Made by a program: the position numbers and the translations under genes
Assembly (NCBI GenBank): GCA_964013895.1
Contig: CAXGYF010000002.1
Span: forward strand, 51,070-115,069
Origin: MedAcidi-G1 sp002713545
Lineage (GTDB): Bacteria; Actinomycetota; Acidimicrobiia; Acidimicrobiales; MedAcidi-G1
DNA: 64,000 nt
Direction of reading: 5' to 3'
Notes under the pieces: model-generated
Database searches by the model: none
What the model was told of the DNA's origin: nothing
The model's input: the letters and a program-made list of their open reading frames with translations, nothing else
Part shown: positions 26,194-34,718 of the stretch, piece by piece
How positions within the stretch are numbered: position 1 is the first letter of the stretch
Layout: each line of letters begins with the position of its first letter

Positions 26194-27342
26194 TTAATTG
26201 GCTAAAAGGGCTTTCATCAGCTCATGCCCCTTAATTAAAGGCTTGTCCGAAACTCCAATTTCAGTAAAAACACCACCATCTGAATCTTTTTCTGAATCAA
26301 ACAGAAGATAAGGAACAGGATCAGGCGTATGTGTCCGAAGGGTTAAAGGTGTTGCATGATCTGGGAGCATCAACATTCTCCACGGTCCTAAATCCTCTAA
26401 GCCTGAAATCAAATCTTTCAAAATGCGGCTATCCCAATTTTCGAGCGATTCGACTTTCGCTTCGACATTTCCAGCATGGCCGGCTTCATCAGTAGCCTCA
26501 ACATGGATGATGAATAAATCTAAACCATCTTCCAACTCTTTGAGAGCTATATCTCTCTTACCTTCGTAATCCGTGTCATACCAACCAGTTGCACCTGGGA
26601 TATCACATACTTTCATATCAGCTAACTTTCCAATACCTCTGACAAGATCAACTGCTGTTACTAAACCCCCATTAACACCATTAACACCAGCAAACGATGG
26701 GAATTGAGGTTGTGTTCCCTGCCCCCATAACCAAATTCCCGTTGCTTCCAGACTTGATGCAGCCAATATCTCCTCAGATGCGGCCATCAGATCAGTGATT
26801 TTTTGACCTGATTTACCAGACGGAAATACGACCGAATCACCTGTTAGATCATGTGGTGGCACACAAACCGCATCAAGAAAATCTATGGGGGCAATCATTG
26901 CGTTGCGAAAACTAACACCTGCTAGAAAGGAGATTCCTTCGTCCGGGTTTCCCAGTTCCCTATTTAACTGTTCGATGACCTTCGCTGCTTCATCCGAAGA
27001 GGGATTCCCGCCCGCGTAATCGACCATCACACCATCAACTACTTTTACAAAATTGCACCTGAATGCAGTTTGGTCCGGTCTTAGTTTCACTCCAAGCGCA
27101 GCGACTTCGATCGGGGCGCGTCCTGTGTGATACTTGCTTGGGTCATAACCAAAAATTGACATATTCCCGACATCACTTCCCGGTGGCATGCCACTGGGTA
27201 TTACTTCTGCCCTACCCAGAGTGCTTCTAGCAGCAAGTGCATCGAGATTTGGCATGTTGGCCACTTCTAATGGAGTCTTTCCGCCAAGTTCTGGGACCGG
27301 CAAATCAGCACAACCATCTGGTACACAAATAACATATTTCAT
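26194..27342 (-). CDS. ApgM-like phosphoglycerate mutase family protein, proposed homoserine kinase
   Basis: A 382-residue protein of the archaeal-type cofactor-independent phosphoglycerate mutase/alkaline phosphatase superfamily. VPDGCADLPVPELGGKTPLE binds metal and PSGMPPGSDVGNMSIFGYDP carries the nucleophile serine. HVEATDEAGHAGN and MLPDHATPLTLRTHTPDP complete the metal sites. It sits exactly in the thrB position after hom and thrC, and no GHMP-type ThrB occurs in the window. A subfamily with this context (TIGR02535) has been proposed to be an alternative homoserine kinase. I infer that role from position; glycolytic mutase activity remains possible. Confidence 0.87.
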   Translation of the reverse strand: MKYVICVPDGCADLPVPELGGKTPLEVANMPNLDALAARSTLGRAEVIPSGMPPGSDVGNMSIFGYDPSKYHTGRAPIEVAALGVKLRPDQTAFRCNFVKVVDGVMVDYAGGNPSSDEAAKVIEQLNRELGNPDEGISFLAGVSFRNAMIAPIDFLDAVCVPPHDLTGDSVVFPSGKSGQKITDLMAASEEILAASSLEATGIWLWGQGTQPQFPSFAGVNGVNGGLVTAVDLVRGIGKLADMKVCDIPGATGWYDTDYEGKRDIALKELEDGLDLFIIHVEATDEAGHAGNVEAKVESLENWDSRILKDLISGLEDLGPWRMLMLPDHATPLTLRTHTPDPVPYLLFDSEKDSDGGVFTEIGVSDKPLIKGHELMKALLAN

Positions 27343-27381
27343 ACTTTTCCTACCCTGACAAAAATCTCTATAATCTTCAAC

Positions 27382-28779
27382 TTATTTTTCGTTTATTCTG
27401 GAACAACTAATCACGTGGTCTTTCACGACTTCTAGATCATTCGGTAACTGGGTAAAAAACTCAGGACGTTCATGTAAATCAGCAAGACGATCTGGAAGGG
27501 GCGGACACTGCCCTAATGCCCTTTCAACTGCTTTAGGAAATTTAGCTGGATGTGCCGTAGCCAAAGAAACAATCGGAATTCCAGGATCAATTTGTTTGTC
27601 TCGATGTAAACGGGCAGCTAAAACCCCTACAGCAGAATGCGGGTCGAGAATTATGTCTGAACTTTCTGCTTGTGAAGAAATACACTTAACTACTTCTTCA
27701 TCATCAAAGCTGTATCCGGCCCAGCTATTGGAGAACTTGGCTTTTATATCGGAACCCACTTTTGCATTTCCATCTAATCGAAACTTTTCAAAGAGATTCC
27801 TAACTTTTTCTCCATCTCTTTCGAATAGTTCGAAAATGAATCTTTCTAAATTAGATGAGATTTGGATGTCCATGCTCGGGGAAAGAGTAGGTATAACTTC
27901 GTTAATTTTCATTTCGGCTGAAGTAAAGAACTGTGTGAGAATGTCATTTTTGTTACTCGCAACCAACAATTTGGGGATGTTCAAACCACAATTTCTCGCT
28001 GCGTGACCAGCAAATACATTTCCAAAATTTCCAGTAGGAACTGAGAAAATTACTGGCTTGTCGTGAGACCCTAATCTTTCGGATGCCACCACATAATAAA
28101 CTATCTGCGCCATAACCCTTGCCCAGTTAATTGAATTCACTGCACCTAACTTCAATTTATTTCTATATTCAAGATCGTTAAACATCGCTTTTACCAAATC
28201 TTGACAATCGTCAAAAGTTCCTTCGATGGCAACGTTGTGAACGTTGAAAGAGTCGACTGTAGTCATCTGTCTCCGCTGCACCTCCGAAACTCTGTTTGAG
28301 GGGTGGAAAATAACTATGTCTAAATTCTCGCGATCTTTGCAAGCTTCAATTGCCGCAGAACCTGTATCCCCAGAAGTCGCTCCTACGATCGTGAGATGCT
28401 CTCCGCGACTATTTAACTCATAATCAAATAGACCTCCGACCAGTTGGAGAGCTATATCTTTGAAGGCAAGAGTGGGACCGTGGAATAATTCCATCAAGAA
28501 AATCTGCTCATCTAATTCAATTAAGGAAACAATTTCTTGGACATCGAAAGAGTCATATGCCTCATCTATAATTTTTTTTAACGTTGCGTGATTGAGGCTT
28601 TCCGACGTAAAAAGACTCATTACCGCGAGAGCTGTTTCTAAATAATTTCCATTACCTGAGCCTTCTAATGAAGGCCATGCATCTGGAACATATAGACCTC
28701 CATCATCAGCGAGACCTGCCAGTAAAGCTTCACTGAAGGTTTTTTCTGGCGCTGAACCTCTTGTACTTACGTACTTCAC
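27382..28779 (-). CDS. thrC: Threonine synthase
   Basis: A PLP enzyme of 465 residues converting O-phosphohomoserine to threonine. VKYVSTRGSAPEKTFSEALL at the N-terminus, GPTLAFKDIALQLVGG with the PLP lysine, and GATSGDTGSAAIEAC and VPTGNFGNVFAGHAA are diagnostic. I place the start at GTG 28779, five bases after AGGGG. A longer frame back to 28830 would overlap hom by 38 bases and add an unrelated N-terminus. It lies between hom and the ApgM-like gene. Confidence 0.95.
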   Translation of the reverse strand: MKYVSTRGSAPEKTFSEALLAGLADDGGLYVPDAWPSLEGSGNGNYLETALAVMSLFTSESLNHATLKKIIDEAYDSFDVQEIVSLIELDEQIFLMELFHGPTLAFKDIALQLVGGLFDYELNSRGEHLTIVGATSGDTGSAAIEACKDRENLDIVIFHPSNRVSEVQRRQMTTVDSFNVHNVAIEGTFDDCQDLVKAMFNDLEYRNKLKLGAVNSINWARVMAQIVYYVVASERLGSHDKPVIFSVPTGNFGNVFAGHAARNCGLNIPKLLVASNKNDILTQFFTSAEMKINEVIPTLSPSMDIQISSNLERFIFELFERDGEKVRNLFEKFRLDGNAKVGSDIKAKFSNSWAGYSFDDEEVVKCISSQAESSDIILDPHSAVGVLAARLHRDKQIDPGIPIVSLATAHPAKFPKAVERALGQCPPLPDRLADLHERPEFFTQLPNDLEVVKDHVISCSRINEK

Positions 28780-28792
28780 TCGGACCCCTGAC

Positions 28793-30097
28793 TCAATCGA
28801 TACCGATGACCCTGAGAACAGTGCCCACACTTCTAACTGCGTCTAGTTCATTCAAAGCCTCAATTGCTGCTTGTAAATTACTTTCAAAAGCCTTGTGAGT
28901 AATAAAAATAAGCCTTGCCTCCTTATCGAGGCCCTCTTGTTCCATAGATCGTATCGAAACGTGACGTTCCCCAAGAGCAGTTGCTACTTGTGCCAGCACA
29001 CCTGGCTGATCATCAACTTCTACTTCTAAGAAATACTGGCTTTCTAAATCTGCAATTGGCGAAATTTTCATGGGCTTGAATTCGCCAATTGCGGCACTAT
29101 TAGATCTTTTTAAATTGCAGGAAGCGTCGATTAAGTCACCTAGAACCGCTGATGCTGTAGGTGCGCCTCCGGCACCTCTGCCGTAAAACATCAACTCCCC
29201 CATAGCGTCACCTTCGACGAAAATAGCGTTAAAGCTCTCACGAACCGTGGCTAATGGGTGCGTTAACGGAACCATACTTGGATGCACGCGAACACATAAA
29301 GAATCTTCACCATTGATTTTTTGTCTTTCTGTAATCGCTAAAAGCTTTATGCAGTGATCTAAACGATTAGCAAAATCTATATCTTCAGGGGTTATCTTTG
29401 TTATTCCCTCAACGTGCACGTCACTGAGAGTTACCTGAGCGCCAAATGCAAAGCTTGCAATTATTGCAGCTTTAGCAGCCGCGTCATGACCTTCAACATC
29501 GGCTGTTGGATCGCTTTCTGCGTAACCAAGCTTTTGTGCTTCGTCAAGGGCATCTGAATACGGCATATTCTCTTCGGTCATTTTCGTGAGAATGAAGTTT
29601 GTGGTCCCATTGACTATTCCCATTACTCGTGTAATTGGTTCCCCTGCTAATGATTCACGCAAAGGGCGAATAATGGGAATTGCAGCTGCAACAGCAGCTT
29701 CAAATAAAAGATCGACTTCAGATTGTTTTGCTAAAGAATACAATTCATCTCCATGAACGGCTAAAAGTTCTTTATTTGCTGTAACTACCGGTTTTCCTAG
29801 TGTAAGAGCTTTGACGATTAGATCTTTAGAAGGGTTTATTCCTCCCATTACTTCAACTACAACATCCACATCAGGACTTTCTATAACTGAATTCGAGTCA
29901 TCGGTAAATAAGGAGGGGTCTATTGACACATCTCGCGATTGGGAAACATTACGAACAGCCACCTTGACGACATCAAGTTTTAGTCCTGTGCGTTCGGCAA
30001 TAGCGTCGTTCTGCTCGTCTATTAATTTACACAGAGAGGCTCCAACTGTTCCACAACCTAGAAGCCCTATGTTGACATTAACTAATTCCATACCCAT
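28793..30097 (-). CDS. hom: Homoserine dehydrogenase with ACT domain
   Basis: A 434-residue NAD(P)-dependent enzyme reducing aspartate semialdehyde to homoserine. The Rossmann motif GLLGCGTVGASLCKLI is at the N-terminus. VVTANKELLAVHG, GIVNGTTNFILTKM and AESDPTADVEGHDAAAKAAI form the catalytic domain. The C-terminal YFLEVEVDDQPGVLAQVATALG is an ACT domain, so feedback inhibition by threonine is likely. Two in-frame ATG codons (30097, 30091) are possible starts. It leads the hom-thrC-ApgM group after lysA. Confidence 0.96.
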   Translation of the reverse strand: MGMELVNVNIGLLGCGTVGASLCKLIDEQNDAIAERTGLKLDVVKVAVRNVSQSRDVSIDPSLFTDDSNSVIESPDVDVVVEVMGGINPSKDLIVKALTLGKPVVTANKELLAVHGDELYSLAKQSEVDLLFEAAVAAAIPIIRPLRESLAGEPITRVMGIVNGTTNFILTKMTEENMPYSDALDEAQKLGYAESDPTADVEGHDAAAKAAIIASFAFGAQVTLSDVHVEGITKITPEDIDFANRLDHCIKLLAITERQKINGEDSLCVRVHPSMVPLTHPLATVRESFNAIFVEGDAMGELMFYGRGAGGAPTASAVLGDLIDASCNLKRSNSAAIGEFKPMKISPIADLESQYFLEVEVDDQPGVLAQVATALGERHVSIRSMEQEGLDKEARLIFITHKAFESNLQAAIEALNELDAVRSVGTVLRVIGID

Positions 30098-30150
30098 ACA
30101 GTACTTGGCGAAAGGCGCTAGTCAGGTACTGTTTTAACTTCTTTAATATG

Positions 30151-31422
30151 TTAAATGTCACGTCTTGTTAGATCTTCGTAGGATTCTCTAGCTACAACCA
30201 ATCGTGAAGATCCACCAGATACGAAAACCACTGCTGGTCTGAGCATTTGATTATAATTCGAACCCATTGAATGACCGTAAGCACCTGTTACGGGAGTAGC
30301 GAGAATGTCTCCTACTGATAGATCTTCAGGCACCCATGCTTCTTTAATGAGAAAGTCTCCAGATTCACAATGTTTACCTACAAGACGTACCGAATTTCGC
30401 CTTTCTGCTTGGTTAGAACGCGGTAAAAAAGTCTCGTACCCAGACCCGTAAAGTGCGGGTCTAGGATTGTCACTCATTCCGCCATCGACCGAAACATAGG
30501 TTCTATGGTCGGGAACTTCTTTTATTGTTCCTACTGTATAAAGCGTTACGGCAGCACTAGCGACTATGGAACGACCTGGCTCTGCACCAACTGAAGATTT
30601 AACTCCAGCTTCTGCGCAAGCATCAAAAATAGCGTCTGCCCACTCTTGTATGGAAGGAGCAGACTCTCCTTCGACGTAAGGGACTCCTAATCCTCCCCCC
30701 ACGACTAATTCGGGAAAGTCATAAGGGGCCGCAAATTCTGCTAATACCCCTACTGCTTTCGCAAATGGGCGAACATCAAAAACCTGACTGCCTATATGGG
30801 CATGTAGACCCAATAACTCTATGTGCTTAGAATTTCGAGCTCGCTGAACAGCTTCTTCAGCTACACCCGAACTAACTGTGAATCCAAATTTTGAATCTTC
30901 TTGTCCTGTGGAAACGAATTCATGAGTATGCGCTTCAACTCCGGGGGTAACTCTTAAAAGAACTTTGCTTGACGTATTAAGATTTGCACACAATTCCTCT
31001 AAGCGGTCTAGTTCGTCGAAAGAATCTACAACTATACGCCCCACGCCCTCTTTGAGGGCCATGTTAAGTTCTTCGAGACTCTTGTTATTTCCGTGCATTA
31101 CTATTCGCTCACCGGGAACACCGGCTTTTCGAGCTATATACAGTTCCCCTCCGGTTGCAACGTCAAGGTTCATACCTTCTTGATAAGCAAGTTTCGCCAT
31201 CTCTATGCATAGAAAAGCTTTTGTGGCATATGCAACATTGCCATCGAAAGCTTGTACCGCTTCGCGGCATCTTGACCGCAGATGGTCTTCGTCATAAACG
31301 AAAAGTGGCGTACCAAATTCATCCGCAAGTTCTACTAAGTTGCAACCCCCTATAAGAGTGTGTTCCTCTGACGAAATATCTGCGGTATCTGGTAACAAAT
31401 TACTTTGTATAGGACCTGCCAT
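30151..31422 (-). CDS. lysA: Diaminopimelate decarboxylase
   Basis: A 423-residue fold-III PLP enzyme converting meso-diaminopimelate to lysine. The PLP lysine is in NVAYATKAFLC. HGNNKSLEELNMAL, GLHAHIGSQVFDVRPF, VGAEPGRSIVASAAV and the C-terminal GAYGHSMGSNYNQMLRPA are typical. Its start overlaps the last base of the argS stop, so the two are coupled, an arrangement also found in mycobacteria. Confidence 0.96.
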   Translation of the reverse strand: MAGPIQSNLLPDTADISSEEHTLIGGCNLVELADEFGTPLFVYDEDHLRSRCREAVQAFDGNVAYATKAFLCIEMAKLAYQEGMNLDVATGGELYIARKAGVPGERIVMHGNNKSLEELNMALKEGVGRIVVDSFDELDRLEELCANLNTSSKVLLRVTPGVEAHTHEFVSTGQEDSKFGFTVSSGVAEEAVQRARNSKHIELLGLHAHIGSQVFDVRPFAKAVGVLAEFAAPYDFPELVVGGGLGVPYVEGESAPSIQEWADAIFDACAEAGVKSSVGAEPGRSIVASAAVTLYTVGTIKEVPDHRTYVSVDGGMSDNPRPALYGSGYETFLPRSNQAERRNSVRLVGKHCESGDFLIKEAWVPEDLSVGDILATPVTGAYGHSMGSNYNQMLRPAVVFVSGGSSRLVVARESYEDLTRRDI

Positions 31423-33059
31423 TAGCCTTCTCCGTCTTCAATAATTTCATCACGCCACATCTCTTCAGGAGCGCTAACACCAAGTAGGTCCATTCCTATC
31501 TCAAGTCCAATTAGCACACCTCTCATTAACAGAAAACGGGCTTGTGCTAGAGATGGTTCTACATCATCACCAAGAATACGACAATCATGGTAGAAGCCGT
31601 GTAGATCTGCGGCGAATTCCCGCAACCAAGTGGTTATTTGATGCGGGGCCAGTTCACGGCCAGCTCTCTCAACTACATCTGGTAACTCATGTAGAGATCG
31701 AATTAAAACTAGTTCGCGACTGTGCTGTAGTTGCGATAAGTCAACTTCAGAAAGAGGCAACGGTATAAAACCAATTTGATCAGCTTTTTTCATCATTGAA
31801 CGGATTCGTGCGTATGCATATTGAACGTAAAAAATCGGATTTTCATTCACTCTTTTTGAAACTAAATCCAAATCAAATGTTTGAGTCGTGTCGATAGATT
31901 GAAGTAGATAAGTAAAACGTGCAGCATCAGGACCCACTTCCTTAACTACTTCAGAAAGTTCAACGATTTCACCTGTTCTTTTTGAAAGTTTTACTTCTTT
32001 TCCGGAACGTTGAAGATTCACCATTTGAGTCACTTCTACTTCTAGCCTTTCAGGTTCGTACCCTAAGGATTCGATAGCTGCTTTCATACGCGTTATATAA
32101 CCGTGATGATCAGCACCCCAAACATTGATTAGACGTTCGGCTCTAACCAACTTGTCAAGATGATATGCAACATCAGGCAATAGATAGGTGTACTCGCCAT
32201 CTGATTTGACTAATACTCGGTCTTTGTCGTCACCATATTCTGTGCTTTTTAACCAAATAGCTCCATCTTTTTCATAAGAAGCATTGACTTTCTCGAGCAT
32301 AGAGAGGGTCTGTTCAATTGAACCCGACTCAACCATCGAGGTTTCACTAAACCATGAATCGAATTCTATGTTCAGATCACTAAGAACTTCTTTATGAGCA
32401 GATAGGGCTCGCTGCATACCCCAGCTAAGAGGGTCTGTATCGACAGGTATCTCGGTAGCCCATTCCTTTATGTAACCTCCGTGATATCCACCCTCAGGAA
32501 TGTCCTTGCCTGAAGCGCAAGCCTCTAGAGAAGCGGCAAATAGATTCATCTGTGTGCCTCGGTCATTAACGTAAAACTCTCTAGCTACGGAATAGCCTGA
32601 CCTTTCTAAGATTCTGGCAATAGAGTCCCCGTAACACGCACCTCTTCCGTGTCCGGCATGTAAGGGTCCCGTTGGGTTTGCACTGACAAACTCAACGATG
32701 ACTGTACTATTAGCTCCTTCTTCCGACCGTGCCCAATCTCGTGAACCAGCATTTACTGCTTCCAATAAGACGTCGTAAAGCCAAGTTTTGTTTAAATAAA
32801 AATTTATAAATCCGGGTCCAGCTACCTCTAATCTAGACACATGCTCGGATGCGAATCCTTCTAGGGTGCTTACCAACTGAGTGGCTAAATCTCGTGGATT
32901 GGATCCTGCCTTTTTCGCTAAAACCAAGCCGACATTGGTCGACCAATCCCCGTGTTCAATATTTGCAGGTCTTTCTAAATGAATCTCAGTCGACGATTCA
33001 AGACCCAAAATAGACAGCGCTTCTCTTATCAGATTCTTAAGACTTTCGCGAACGTCCAT
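31422..33059 (-). CDS. argS: Arginyl-tRNA synthetase
   Basis: A 545-residue class I synthetase. The HIGH-type signature is NPTGPLHAGHGRGACYGDS, VNLQRSGKEVKLSKRTGE resembles the KMSKS region, and the C-terminal DALR-type anticodon domain ends at MRGVLIGLEIGMDLLGV. GGGGTGA shortly before the ATG is a good ribosome binding site. A stem-loop at 33080-33100 lies in the short leader. It heads the long leftward housekeeping run. Confidence 0.97.
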   Translation of the reverse strand: MDVRESLKNLIREALSILGLESSTEIHLERPANIEHGDWSTNVGLVLAKKAGSNPRDLATQLVSTLEGFASEHVSRLEVAGPGFINFYLNKTWLYDVLLEAVNAGSRDWARSEEGANSTVIVEFVSANPTGPLHAGHGRGACYGDSIARILERSGYSVAREFYVNDRGTQMNLFAASLEACASGKDIPEGGYHGGYIKEWATEIPVDTDPLSWGMQRALSAHKEVLSDLNIEFDSWFSETSMVESGSIEQTLSMLEKVNASYEKDGAIWLKSTEYGDDKDRVLVKSDGEYTYLLPDVAYHLDKLVRAERLINVWGADHHGYITRMKAAIESLGYEPERLEVEVTQMVNLQRSGKEVKLSKRTGEIVELSEVVKEVGPDAARFTYLLQSIDTTQTFDLDLVSKRVNENPIFYVQYAYARIRSMMKKADQIGFIPLPLSEVDLSQLQHSRELVLIRSLHELPDVVERAGRELAPHQITTWLREFAADLHGFYHDCRILGDDVEPSLAQARFLLMRGVLIGLEIGMDLLGVSAPEEMWRDEIIEDGEG

Positions 33060-33079
33060 GCTTCACCCCGGTAGATTTT

Positions 33080-33100
33080 ATAACACCTTTCGGGCGTTAT
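33080..33100 (-). promoter_or_regulatory. Stem-loop upstream of argS
   Basis: On the minus strand ATAACGCC and GGTGTTAT can pair with one G-U wobble around a CGAAA loop, about 20 bases before the argS start. There is no U-tract after it, so it is more likely a leader structure than a terminator. A GACAT-ATCG-ATGTC dyad lies further upstream at 33122-33135. Confidence 0.3.
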
Positions 33101-33164
33101 GGGTCCTCCAAGATATTACCGGACATATCGATGTCTAATGAAAGACTTTTATTAAAGAACTTCG

Positions 33165-33186
33165 ATTAGTTAAAGCTTTAACTAAT
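33165..33186. repeat. Perfect 22-base palindrome between a small gene and argS
   Basis: The half-site ATTAGTTAAAG is followed directly by its exact reverse complement, with no spacer. It lies 18 bases beyond the stop of the small beta-rich gene. It could be a protein-binding operator or a fold-back at the transcript end, but no U-tract follows on the minus strand. Confidence 0.6.
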
Positions 33187-33203
33187 ACAGCCAAAAAGTT
33201 ATT

Positions 33204-33500
33204 TCAGGCTCTTGACCCTTCAAAGGTCGCCGTTCCAAAAGCACCAAGCTTGGCTTCACCACTAATCTGATCACCATCAATGGTTGCCGTGGCATCGATT
33301 GTTATAGGCATTGGTTGTGTCATGTTCACTGTCCAAGAAAGATTGTCTCCATCTACAGTGCCATTTTCCAGTTCCATACTGCCTTGTGGTCCTGACATAG
33401 TACCTGTAAGGGCATTTCCATCAGAAGTAAGCTCAAGAGTTCCTGCTTGGGCTCCCATTGGGCTATTAAGAGTTACATTCCATGTACCGTCAGCACTCAC
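33204..33500 (-). CDS. Small beta-rich conserved protein
   Basis: A 98-residue protein with alternating strands and many Gly, Thr and Ser residues (VSADGTWNVTLNSPMG, LTGTMSGPQGSMEL, ISGEAKLGAFGTATFEG). It lacks cysteine, a signal peptide and membrane segments. The start is placed at GTG 33500 because GGAGG lies just upstream; a longer frame to 33548 has an unrelated N-terminus. Similar short proteins of about 100 residues occur in actinobacteria and other bacteria without assigned function. I cannot assign one here. Confidence 0.72.
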   Translation of the reverse strand: MSADGTWNVTLNSPMGAQAGTLELTSDGNALTGTMSGPQGSMELENGTVDGDNLSWTVNMTQPMPITIDATATIDGDQISGEAKLGAFGTATFEGSRA

Positions 33501-33603
33501 TTTTTTCCTCCATTGATTGTTGTCGCTACTCGGATAAACGTAGATCAAAAACTTTCAATTGTCCCATACGGGATCAACTTTTAATTGATTGAAAATTCTC
33601 TAG

Positions 33604-34509
33604 TTAACTCTCTAAGACTGTTTCTTTTTCTTTGCTCTGGGAACTCACATCATCTCTTGTCACGACTATCAAAGCAGCTATAACAATTACCCCTCCTACT
33701 ATCTGCACGAGCGAGACACTCTGATCTAGGAAAATCCAAGCTCCTCCCGCAGAAAACACTGGAATAGCTAACATAAGTAAACCTGTGAGACTCAAAGAAA
33801 CGTGCAAATGAGCCCAATTCATTAAAAAATGGCCACTTCCAGGTATTGCTAACAAAACTAATATCCAAAGAAATTCATTTCCGGTAAGAGCCGGAAAACC
33901 CGAAGTTGAACTTCGGAAGATAATTAGAAAAGGTAGCAGACCTATAGAACCTATGAGCATGGCCAACGTCTGAAGGGTAAAGGTATCTATTCTCGAACGA
34001 ACTGATTTAACAGCAACGAAATAACCTGAAAATAAAATCATCGCCAATAAGGCAAGCAAGTCGCCTACCGGACTCCATGAAATATCATTACTTGACCCTA
34101 AAACAACTACAGCCACACCGCCTGTAGCGAAAATAGAAATTCCGATCAGCCTCTTAGTAATAATTTCTCCAAACTTTCCACCGGCCACAAATATCAAAAC
34201 GATTGTTTGCAAGGCACCTATAATTGTTGCATTTGCAACGGTTGTGATACTAAGAGCCGAAAAGAAGACCACTATTTCAGAACAAAATAAAACTGCAACA
34301 GGAAATGCGATTTTTATTTGCTCCCATGTAACTCTTTTCCCCATCGCAAAAAAGACCACGCCATAAACAGCTACTCCCAAAGATTGGCGCCAAAATGCAA
34401 TTTCAATACCTGATAAACCGAGGCGAGCGACAATAATATTTCCGGTCGACCAACAAACGACTGCAGCCACAGCTGCAAAGCGTCCTAAGTGGGACAAATT
34501 CAAATTCAT
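33604..34509 (-). CDS. EamA/DMT-family permease
   Basis: A 301-residue membrane protein of the drug/metabolite transporter superfamily with about ten helices in two repeated EamA halves. RFAAVAAVVCWSTGNIIVARLGLSG opens the first half and VGDLLALLAMILFSGYFVAVK opens the second. The ATG at 34509 (MNLNLSHLGRF) is preferred. A GTG at 34554 would place a perfect inverted repeat (34536-34552) inside the coding region. The substrate is unknown. It is divergent from the PhnD gene across a dyad-rich spacer. Confidence 0.85.
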   Translation of the reverse strand: MNLNLSHLGRFAAVAAVVCWSTGNIIVARLGLSGIEIAFWRQSLGVAVYGVVFFAMGKRVTWEQIKIAFPVAVLFCSEIVVFFSALSITTVANATIIGALQTIVLIFVAGGKFGEIITKRLIGISIFATGGVAVVVLGSSNDISWSPVGDLLALLAMILFSGYFVAVKSVRSRIDTFTLQTLAMLIGSIGLLPFLIIFRSSTSGFPALTGNEFLWILVLLAIPGSGHFLMNWAHLHVSLSLTGLLMLAIPVFSAGGAWIFLDQSVSLVQIVGGVIVIAALIVVTRDDVSSQSKEKETVLES

Positions 34510-34535
34510 TTGAATATTCTCATTACTGAACAATA

Positions 34536-34552
34536 GGGTAAATCTTTTACCC
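34536..34552. promoter_or_regulatory. Inverted repeat upstream of the EamA gene
   Basis: GGGTAAA and TTTACCC form perfect seven-base arms around TCT. It is 27 bases upstream of the preferred EamA start. It could act as an operator or as a leader hairpin on the minus-strand transcript. Confidence 0.5.
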
Positions 34553-34570
34553 ACTTGGAACTATAGATAT

Positions 34571-34600
34571 TTTCTAAAATGTTTAAACAAAAGTTAGAAA
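34571..34600. promoter_or_regulatory. Nested dyad in the EamA-phnD intergenic space
   Basis: The outer arms TTTCTAA (34571-34577) and TTAGAAA (34594-34600) are perfect reverse complements. They enclose the ten-base palindrome TGTTTAAACA (34580-34589). Nested symmetry between divergent promoters suggests a regulator site; which gene it controls is unknown. Confidence 0.45.
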
Positions 34601-34672
34601 ACAGTTTGCGAAAAGTTAATTCGCCGAAAGATGTATTTTTCTAATTTATTTACTAATGTTGATTTATATTTA

Positions 34673-34691
34673 GCCACACAAAATTTGTGGC
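34673..34691. promoter_or_regulatory. Inverted repeat before the phnD-like gene
   Basis: GCCACA and TGTGGC are perfect six-base arms around seven AT-rich bases, ending 27 bases before the ATG at 34719. It directly follows a TATATT that could be a -10 element. It could be an operator or a leader hairpin for the importer operon. Confidence 0.4.
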
Positions 34692-34718
34692 ATCTAAAAT
34701 TCAAAATTGGAGATTTGA

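Noticed and set aside
28780..28830. N-terminal extension of thrC overlapping hom
   Set aside because: Family N-termini begin at the VKYVSTRG stretch, and a ribosome binding site precedes the GTG at 28779.
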